In this document: piece by piece, positions 57,388 through 64,000 of the stretch | Position numbering within the stretch: the first letter of the stretch is position 1 | Layout: every line of letters starts with the position of its first letter | Origin: Rhizobium sp. BG4 | Lineage (GTDB): Bacteria; Pseudomonadota; Alphaproteobacteria; Rhizobiales; Rhizobiaceae | NCBI RefSeq assembly: GCF_016864575.1 | Contig: NZ_CP044125.1 | Coordinates: 3,826,001-3,890,000 of the forward strand | Direction of reading: 5' to 3' | Length of the DNA: 64,000 bases | Program-made: the position numbers and the translations under genes | The notes under the pieces: model-generated | Database searches by the model: none | What the model was told of the DNA's origin: nothing | Seen by the model: the letters and a program-made list of their open reading frames with translations, nothing else

Positions 57388-58380
57388 ATGGCCGGTATCG
57401 AACATATCACTGTTGAAGCCGACGAAGCGGGCATGCGCCTCGATCGCTGGTTCAAGATCCATTATCCGGGGCTCGGTTTCGGCCCCTTGCAGAAACTGCT
57501 GCGCTCCGGCCAGGTCCGTGTCGATGGCGGCCGGGTGAAGACCGATGCGCGCATCCAGCCGGGACAGGTCGTCCGCGTGCCGCCGCTTGATGTCGATGCC
57601 AAGAAGACCGGGCCGATAGCCTCTCATGACCTGAAGCACGGTGACGATTACGATCTCCTGCAGCGCATGGTGCTGCACGAAGACGACAAGGTGATCGTCC
57701 TCAACAAGCCTGCCGGCCTTGCCGTGCAGGGCGGATCGGGCGTCACCCGCAACATCGACAAGATGCTGGAAGCCTGGACCAACAAGAAGGGTGAGAAGCC
57801 ACGGCTCGTCCATCGCCTTGACCGCGACACGTCGGGGGTTCTGGTCATCGCCCGGACCCGAGGTGCTGCGCAGAAGCTGACGGCCGCCTTCCGCGAGCGC
57901 GATACGAAGAAGACCTACTGGTCTCTGGTACGCGGTGTGCCGCGCAAGCACGAAGACAAGATTTCGACCTGGCTCGTGAAGGAAGCGACTGAGGACGGGG
58001 ACCGCATGCGGATCGCCAAGCATGGCGAGGACGGCGCCGATCACGCCATTTCCTACTACCGCGTCCTTGAGACCGCCGCTCAGAACCTCGCCTGGCTTGA
58101 GATGGAGCCTTATACGGGACGTACACACCAGCTGCGCGTCCACGCCCTCCACATCGGACACCCGATCATCGGCGATCCCAAATACTTCATCGAGGATCCG
58201 AACTGGGCATTTCCGGGCGGCATCCAGAAGCGGCTGCATCTGCATGCCCGCAAGATCGATATTCCGCATCCGGACGGCGGCCGCCTGAAGGTGACCGCGC
58301 CGCTGCCGCCGCACATGGTTCAGACCTGGAACCTGCTCGGCCTCGATCTCGCCGGTGCCGAAAGGGACGACGAGGAATGA
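57388..58380 (+). CDS. RluA-family 23S rRNA pseudouridine synthase (RluC-like)
   Basis: 330 residues. An N-terminal S4 RNA-binding domain (MRLDRWFKIHYPGLGFGPLQ, LLRSGQVRVDGGRVK) is followed by the catalytic domain with VLNKPAGLAVQGGSG, PRLVHRLDRDTSGVLVIART containing the catalytic Asp, and YTGRTHQLRVHALHIGHPII. The N-terminal half fits RluC, which modifies 23S rRNA near the peptidyl-transferase centre; the exact site is inferred. It overlaps the HAD gene by 4 bases (ATGA). Confidence 0.94.
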   Translation: MAGIEHITVEADEAGMRLDRWFKIHYPGLGFGPLQKLLRSGQVRVDGGRVKTDARIQPGQVVRVPPLDVDAKKTGPIASHDLKHGDDYDLLQRMVLHEDDKVIVLNKPAGLAVQGGSGVTRNIDKMLEAWTNKKGEKPRLVHRLDRDTSGVLVIARTRGAAQKLTAAFRERDTKKTYWSLVRGVPRKHEDKISTWLVKEATEDGDRMRIAKHGEDGADHAISYYRVLETAAQNLAWLEMEPYTGRTHQLRVHALHIGHPIIGDPKYFIEDPNWAFPGGIQKRLHLHARKIDIPHPDGGRLKVTAPLPPHMVQTWNLLGLDLAGAERDDEE

Positions 58381-59027
58381 AGCTTGCTCTTTTCGATTGC
58401 GACGGCACTCTCGTCGACAGCGCTGCGCTGATCCACGAGGTCATGGCGCGCACCTTCGTGGATTTCGGCTATCCGCGACCGGATATCTCGGCAACCAAGT
58501 CGATCATCGGCCTGACGCTCGATATCGCCATTGCCCGAATGCAGGGCAAGCCGCATGTCGATGACGAGGCGGTGGAGATGACCGCGCATTATAAGAAGAT
58601 CTATATGGACGTGCGCAGCGAGCCGGGCATGGACGTGCCACTGTTCGACGGCATCAAGCCGGTGATTGCAGCGCTTGCCGCGCGTGACGACATCCTCATC
58701 GGCGCCGTCACCGGCAAATCGCGCCGCGGCCTCGTCAACGTTCTCGAAACACACGGCTTTGCGCCGGATTTCATCGTCTCGCGCACCGCCGACGACTGCC
58801 CGTCGAAGCCGCATCCGGCGATGGTCACCGAATGCTGTGACGAAACCGGCATGAATCCGGCCGACGCCATTGTCATCGGCGATGCGATTTACGATATGCA
58901 GATGGCAAAGGCGGCCGGCGCCAAGGCGATCGGCGTATCCTGGGGTTATGCAAGTGTCGAAGACCTGGTCGCCGCCGGGGCCGATGCCATCGTCCGCCAT
59001 CCGAAAGACCTGCTCGAGCATTTTTGA
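58377..59027 (+). CDS. HAD-superfamily phosphatase (phosphoglycolate phosphatase-like)
   Basis: 216 residues. HAD motif I is LFDCDGTLVDSAALIHE, motif II IGAVTGKSRRG, motif III the Lys in DDCPSKPHPAM, and motif IV VIGDAIYDMQMAKAAG. A helical cap (residues ~15-80) places it in the Gph-like subfamily, but substrate is not certain. Its start is coupled to the upstream rRNA-modification gene; the ATP12 gene follows after 9 bases. Confidence 0.93.
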   Translation: MKLALFDCDGTLVDSAALIHEVMARTFVDFGYPRPDISATKSIIGLTLDIAIARMQGKPHVDDEAVEMTAHYKKIYMDVRSEPGMDVPLFDGIKPVIAALAARDDILIGAVTGKSRRGLVNVLETHGFAPDFIVSRTADDCPSKPHPAMVTECCDETGMNPADAIVIGDAIYDMQMAKAAGAKAIGVSWGYASVEDLVAAGADAIVRHPKDLLEHF

Positions 59028-59036
59028 GGTGACGCC

Positions 59037-59882
59037 ATGCGCGACCTGTTGAACGACCTCTCCGAAGGTCTCAGCCATCCCGATCCGATCCGCCGCGCGC
59101 AGATCCAGATGAAGAAGCCGCTGCCGAAGCGCTTCTACAAGGATGTGACCGTTGCCGAGCAGGAAGACGGCGGCTTCGCCATCCTGCTCGATGGCAAGGC
59201 GGTTCGCACGCCTGCCAAGCAGATTCTTGCCGTTCCCGCCAAGGCGCTTGGTGATCTGCTTGCCGCCGAATGGGATGCGCAGGCCGAGATGATCGATCCG
59301 TCGACCATGCCGGTGACCCGTCTGGTCAATACGGCGCTCGATGGCGTTGCCACCGATACGCAGGCGGTCATCGAGGATCTCTTGCGCTTTTCGTCCAGCG
59401 ATCTTCTCTGCTACCGGGCCGACGGCCCGGAAATGCTGGTCAAGCGCCAGGCTGATCGCTGGGATCCGGTGCTCGACTGGGCGGCCGACGATCTTGGCGC
59501 GCGCTTCATCCTGATCGAGGGTGTCATTCACCACGAGCAGCCGCGTGACGCGATCGCCGCCTTCGGTGTGACGCTGCGCCGCCACGACGATGCGCTGACG
59601 CTCGCCGCCTTGCATACGATCACGACGCTAACCGGTTCGGCCATCCTGGCGCTTGCTTTTGCCGAACGGCACCTCACTATGGACGAAGTCTGGTCGCTGG
59701 CGCATCTTGATGAAGACTGGACGATCGAGCATTGGGGCAGCGACGAGGAAGCCGAGGCGCGCCGCGCCAAGCGCTTCGAAGACTTCAAGGCCGCCGCGGA
59801 TGTTTTTTTTGGCGCTAAGGGCCTGAAACATATTGCTTTGACAGCCAGAATGGCGAAATCTGCGACTCCTGACGGGGGATAG
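59037..59882 (+). CDS. ATP12-family chaperone for F1-ATPase assembly
   Basis: 281 residues of the ATP12 family, found in mitochondria and alphaproteobacteria, which binds the F1 alpha subunit before assembly. Recognisable parts: PLPKRFYKDVTVAEQEDGGF, ILLDGKAVRTPAKQILAVPA, LAAEWDAQAEMIDPSTMPVT, RLVNTALDGV and LLCYRADGPEMLVKRQADRW. The C-terminal end (DEEAEARRAKRFEDFKAAAD) is conserved in rhizobia. GAGGTGA precedes ATG 59037. Confidence 0.93.
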   Translation: MRDLLNDLSEGLSHPDPIRRAQIQMKKPLPKRFYKDVTVAEQEDGGFAILLDGKAVRTPAKQILAVPAKALGDLLAAEWDAQAEMIDPSTMPVTRLVNTALDGVATDTQAVIEDLLRFSSSDLLCYRADGPEMLVKRQADRWDPVLDWAADDLGARFILIEGVIHHEQPRDAIAAFGVTLRRHDDALTLAALHTITTLTGSAILALAFAERHLTMDEVWSLAHLDEDWTIEHWGSDEEAEARRAKRFEDFKAAADVFFGAKGLKHIALTARMAKSATPDGG

Positions 59883-59896
59883 GTGCAGGTTTTGCA

Positions 59897-60352
59897 ATGA
59901 AGTGGCTGCGGTTATGTTTTTGCCAATTGGCGGTGATTTGCGTGGCCTTGAGCGCCTGCAGCATGGGCTCGAAGGAGCCCCCTGCGCCGATCTATGATGT
60001 CCGCAGCGCGGTCGTTCTCGGCGGTGTCGGCGTTCCGCCGGCGGTGTTGTCGGGGATCAGCGACCGCGTCAATGCAGCTATCAACGCCACGGTCCGCACC
60101 GATGTCTATCCGCGCGTCGTTCTGACGATCCGCATCGTTTCCGTCACCAAGGGGCAGGGGTTCGACAAGAACCGCAACGTGGCCAAAATCACGGCCGACG
60201 CGGCCTCGGTCGATGACGGCTCGGTCATCGGCGTCTCGGCCTTCGACGTTTCGAGCTTCGCCAACGATCCGGCTATGGCCGACCAGATTCTTGCAGAGGA
60301 TATCGCAGCGCGCATCCGCTCGGCGTTCCAGCTGACGGCCGGGCGCGGCTGA
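59897..60352 (+). CDS. Putative small lipoprotein
   Basis: 151 residues. MKWLRLCFCQLAVICVALSA is followed by lipobox Cys (ALSAC), so export and lipidation are likely. The mature part (YDVRSAVVLGGVGVPPAVLS, RVNAAINATVRTDVYPRVVL) is about 130 residues with a mixed fold. No named family is recognised. It lies 14 bases after the ATP12 gene and 33 bases before the carboxylase gene, probably in one transcript. Confidence 0.8.
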   Translation: MKWLRLCFCQLAVICVALSACSMGSKEPPAPIYDVRSAVVLGGVGVPPAVLSGISDRVNAAINATVRTDVYPRVVLTIRIVSVTKGQGFDKNRNVAKITADAASVDDGSVIGVSAFDVSSFANDPAMADQILAEDIAARIRSAFQLTAGRG

Positions 60353-60385
60353 CGACGAGCCGCTCGCGCGGCGGGAGGAGATTTC

Positions 60386-61918
<1,533 letters not shown>

Positions 61919-62045
61919 CCGAATAAAACTGTGCTTTCCGGTGTTTAGGCACTGTCGAAGATGTGAACGCCAGCCGTGATTCCGTGATTTTTCTCGGCAT
62001 CGCGGACAGGCTAACGCTCTTCCTGCCCCTAGAAGGAGAGTCTTT

Positions 62046-62441
62046 ATGTCTGCTTTTGATCGCTTGAGCGCCTATCAGCCCTATGCACTGGCTGCGCTCA
62101 GAATTTTTGCCGCTCTGCTGTTCATCGAACACGGCACGATGAAACTTTTCGCCTTCCCGATCCCGCAGGGTGACGGTGGCTCGCTGCCGCCGCTGTTCCT
62201 CGTCGCCGCATTACTGGAAGTTATCGGCGGCCTGCTTGTTCTCGTCGGTTTCCTGACGCGTCCGGTTGCCTTCCTGCTGTCCGGTGAAATGGCGATCGCC
62301 TATTTCATGGCGCATTTCCCGCGCGGCTTCTATCCGGCGGTCAATGGCGGCGGTGAAGCAATCCTATTCTGCTTCATCTTCCTGTTCCTGGTCTTTGCCG
62401 GCGCCGGCGCGCTTTCGGTCGATAGCCGCAAGACGGTCTGA
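62046..62441 (+). CDS. DoxX-family membrane protein
   Basis: 131 residues with four hydrophobic helices (ALAALRIFAALLFIEHGTMK, LFLVAALLEVIGGLLVLVGF, PVAFLLSGEMAIAYFMAHFP, FCFIFLFLVFAGAGALSVD). The arrangement with HGTMKLF and GEMAIAYFMAHFP is typical of DoxX, inner-membrane proteins tied to quinone or thiol redox balance. AGAAGGAGAG precedes ATG 62046. Convergent with the guanidinium exporter gene. Confidence 0.92.
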   Translation: MSAFDRLSAYQPYALAALRIFAALLFIEHGTMKLFAFPIPQGDGGSLPPLFLVAALLEVIGGLLVLVGFLTRPVAFLLSGEMAIAYFMAHFPRGFYPAVNGGGEAILFCFIFLFLVFAGAGALSVDSRKTV

Positions 62442-62447
62442 AAATGA

Positions 62448-62477
62448 GAAATGCCGCGGTTTGATCCGCGGCATTTC
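62448..62477. terminator. Bidirectional terminator between doxX and gdx
   Basis: A perfect 12-bp stem (62448-62459 with 62466-62477) with loop TTTGAT lies between the two convergent stop codons, 7 bases after doxX and 5 after gdx. T-rich only modestly on both sides. Confidence 0.8.
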
Positions 62478-62482
62478 CACTT

Positions 62483-62797
62483 TTATGCGGTGAGTTTCAG
62501 TCCGGCGATGCCGGCAACGATCAGGCCGATACAGGCGAGGCGCGCAGCGTTTGCGGGATCACCGAGCAGCCAGATGCCGAGCAGGACCGTGCCAACCGTG
62601 CCGATACCGGTCCAGATCGCGTAAGCCGTGCCGATCGGCAGCGTCTTGACCGCCAGACCCAAGAGAATCACGCTGATCACCATCGAGACGACCGTGAGCA
62701 CGGTCGGCATGGGGCGTGTGAAGCCATCGGTATATTTCAGACCGATCGCCCAACCACATTCGAAAAGACCTGCGAGAAACAGCAGGAACCAGGCCAT
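62483..62797 (-). CDS. gdx: Guanidinium exporter, small multidrug resistance family (Gdx, formerly SugE)
   Basis: 104 residues, four membrane helices. The pattern WFLLFLAGLFECGWAIGLKY has the essential membrane Glu13, and LKYTDGFTRPMPTVLTVVSM with LPIGTAYAIWTGIGTVGTVL matches the Gdx (SugE) branch (GWAIGLKYT, W-x-G-I-G) rather than EmrE. Gdx exports guanidinium in exchange for protons. AAGGAGAG lies 4 bases before ATG 62797. A guanidine-II riboswitch directly upstream supports the call. Confidence 0.92.
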   Translation of the reverse strand: MAWFLLFLAGLFECGWAIGLKYTDGFTRPMPTVLTVVSMVISVILLGLAVKTLPIGTAYAIWTGIGTVGTVLLGIWLLGDPANAARLACIGLIVAGIAGLKLTA

Positions 62798-62816
62798 CTT
62801 ACTCTCCTTGTTAAGA

Positions 62817-62873
62817 GCGAGGCCGTCCCCGCGACTTTTGCGCCCGAAGGCTCGGGCGCCGCAGTCGTCTGCG
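62817..62873 (-). promoter_or_regulatory. Guanidine-II (mini-ykkC) riboswitch upstream of gdx
   Basis: Two hairpins on the minus strand each carry an ACGR tetraloop: P1 CGCAG-ACGA-CTGCG (62873-62860) and P2 GCGGGG-ACGG-CCTCGC (62832-62817). Two ACGR-looped stems in tandem are the defining shape of the guanidine-II riboswitch. The linker between them forms its own stable hairpin (GCGCCCGA/TTCGGGCGC). P2 ends 8 bases before the ribosome site, which fits control of translation. Confidence 0.85.
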
Positions 62874-62952
62874 TTGTCAGTCATATGCGACGCGAGGCGG
62901 CGAAGTTCAAGCTAGGATTTGGCATAGCTGCCATGCCACCCGTTTCCTGTGC

Positions 62953-63786
62953 TCAGCCGAGGCGTTCGGCGTGCCATCGCAAGTGGTCGTCCATGAAGGT
63001 GGAGATGAAGTAGTAGGAGTGATCGTAGCGCTCGTGCATGCGCAGCGTCAGCGCGATGTCCGTGCCCGTGATCGCATCCTCGAAAAGCCAGGGGCGCAGG
63101 CCGGTTTCGAGGAAACCATCGGCCTTGCCCTGGTCGATCAGGAATTCCGGGAAACGTGCGCCGTCGCTTACCAGGGCGCAGGCGTCATATTGCCGCCAGT
63201 TCTTACGGTCGGCACCGAGATATTTTTCGAGCGCCGGGGCGGACCAGTCCGCGGTCGAGGGTGCGACGATCGGTGCGAAAGCCGAGCAGCTCTTGAAACG
63301 GCCGGGGTTCTTCAGCGCGATCGTCATGGCGCCATGACCGCCCATCGAATGACCGAAGATAGCCTGGCGGCTCATGTCGGCGCGGAACTGTTCGGCGATC
63401 AGGGCAGGGAGCTCTTCGGTGATGTAAGTGTACATCTGGAAGTGCTCGGCCCAGGGCGCCTCGGTCGCATCGAGGTAGAAGCCGGCGCCCTTGCCCATCT
63501 GCCAGTTGGTCAGCTCATCGGCGACGTCGTTGCCGCGCGGGCTGGTGTCCGGGCAGACGACGATCATGCCGAGCTCGGCGGCGAGGCGGCGGTATTCGCC
63601 CTTTTCCATGACGTTGGCATGGGTGCAGGTCAGGCCGGAGAGATACCAGAGCACCGGGCAGGGCTCCTTGATCGCCTTCGGCGGCACGAAGACGGCAAAG
63701 GTCATCTCGCAATTGCAGGCCTCGGATTCGTGGCTGAATACGCCCTGCATGCCGCCGAATGCGGTCGCCTGCGAAATGATCTTCAT
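62953..63786 (-). CDS. fghA: S-formylglutathione hydrolase
   Basis: 277 residues of the esterase D family. It splits S-formylglutathione into formate and glutathione in formaldehyde detoxification. Motifs: LWYLSGLTCTHANVMEKGEY, CPDTSPRGNDV, GAGFYLDATEAPWAEHFQMY, nucleophile Ser in AIFGHSMGGHGAMTIAL, Asp in LIDQGKADGFLE and His in MHERYDHSYYFISTF. Start ATG 63786 (MKIISQATAFGGMQGVFSHE) has GGAGA upstream. The partner formaldehyde dehydrogenase is not in view. Confidence 0.96.
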   Translation of the reverse strand: MKIISQATAFGGMQGVFSHESEACNCEMTFAVFVPPKAIKEPCPVLWYLSGLTCTHANVMEKGEYRRLAAELGMIVVCPDTSPRGNDVADELTNWQMGKGAGFYLDATEAPWAEHFQMYTYITEELPALIAEQFRADMSRQAIFGHSMGGHGAMTIALKNPGRFKSCSAFAPIVAPSTADWSAPALEKYLGADRKNWRQYDACALVSDGARFPEFLIDQGKADGFLETGLRPWLFEDAITGTDIALTLRMHERYDHSYYFISTFMDDHLRWHAERLG

Positions 63787-63787
63787 G

Positions 63788-64000
63788 TCAGTCTCCAGTC
63801 TGTTCGGAAATGTTCTTGGCGCGGCGGCAGAGCCGGTCGAAGGTTTCGAGGAAACGCGAGCGATCCTTGGGGCCGAAAGCGGCGTTGTAGCCCTTGCTTT
63901 CGCCGGTCTCGCGCAGATGCGCGCCGAGATCCCGCATGGCGCTCGCCATGCCGATATTGGTGTCGTCGAAGACACGGCCTGTGGGGCCGCACACCAATGC
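63788..64000 (-). CDS. C-terminal part of an unidentified protein (runs off window)
   Basis: About 70 C-terminal residues are visible, including CGPTGRVFDDTNIGMASAM, then LRETGESKGYNAAFGPKDRS and ending LCRRAKNISEQTGD. The frame is open to the window edge, so the start lies beyond base 64000. It is on the same strand as fghA, 1 base upstream of its start, and is likely co-transcribed. The family is not recognised. Confidence 0.65.
   Translation of the reverse strand, partial: ALVCGPTGRVFDDTNIGMASAMRDLGAHLRETGESKGYNAAFGPKDRSRFLETFDRLCRRAKNISEQTGD

Overview
The window looks like chromosomal DNA of a Rhizobium-type alphaproteobacterium (Rhizobiales). It is GC-rich, about 95% coding, and carries marker combinations typical of that group: split purL/purQ/purS with bolA and monothiol grxD nearby, a suf operon starting with an extra cysteine desulfurase, DUF982 and DUF1127 proteins, an ATP12-type F1 chaperone, and a paired 'CCTCGGGC' palindrome of the rhizobial intergenic-element kind. 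The species cannot be told from this alone.

Layout. 1-1.8 kb is the edge of an integrated element: a truncated AlpA-like regulator and a complete tyrosine integrase, abutting the core genome near grxD. 1.9-13.4 kb is dominated by purine synthesis on the minus strand (purC, purS, a coupled coiled-coil protein, purQ, then purL-bolA). Between these lie a lipoprotein, a DUF1127 protein, a MocR regulator with a perfect operator, a PagL-like outer-membrane enzyme and a GT-C-like membrane protein. 13.6-21.9 kb holds a PAS-GGDEF-EAL protein, small hydrolase and membrane genes, an iron-permease-like gene whose ribosome-binding site sits in a hairpin, purB-(membrane protein)-rpe, and an orphan periplasmic binding protein. 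22.0-27.4 kb is a tightly overlapping molybdoenzyme-maturation operon (RutF-like flavin reductase, MoxR ATPase, VWA protein, split XdhC halves, MoeA/MobA-type fusion) with no structural molybdoenzyme genes in view. 27.4-39.8 kb has household and envelope genes (TfoX-N, Nudix, RhlE, M23 peptidase, ferritin-like DUF455, Bcp, a large AsmA/YhdP-like protein, tyrS, anmK, GNAT) and a hydrolase broken by one missing base. 39.8-47.3 kb is the complete iron-sulfur assembly operon with an Irr-type operator. 47.3-50.2 kb is miscellaneous. 50.2-54.9 kb is the glycine cleavage operon under a tandem glycine riboswitch. 55.0-56.5 kb is a copper-handling pair. 56.5-64 kb holds a fluoride channel, an rluC-like/HAD/ATP12/lipoprotein/carboxylase run, DoxX, a guanidinium exporter under a guanidine-II riboswitch, and the formaldehyde gene fghA.

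How it fits together. Several blocks connect to iron and sulfur: SUF, Grx4 and BolA (Fe-S trafficking partners), Irr and possibly RirA sites, and an iron-permease homologue. The most interesting signals are regulatory RNA or DNA elements placed exactly in front of genes whose function fits: guanidine-II before gdx, tandem glycine aptamers before gcvT, an ICE-type operator before suf, a Shine-Dalgarno-masking hairpin before the iron-permease homologue, and the MocR palindrome. I found no CRISPR array, tRNA, rRNA or IS element. I did not find a wholly new multi-gene system; the orphan molybdoenzyme-maturation module is the closest candidate for unusual biology.
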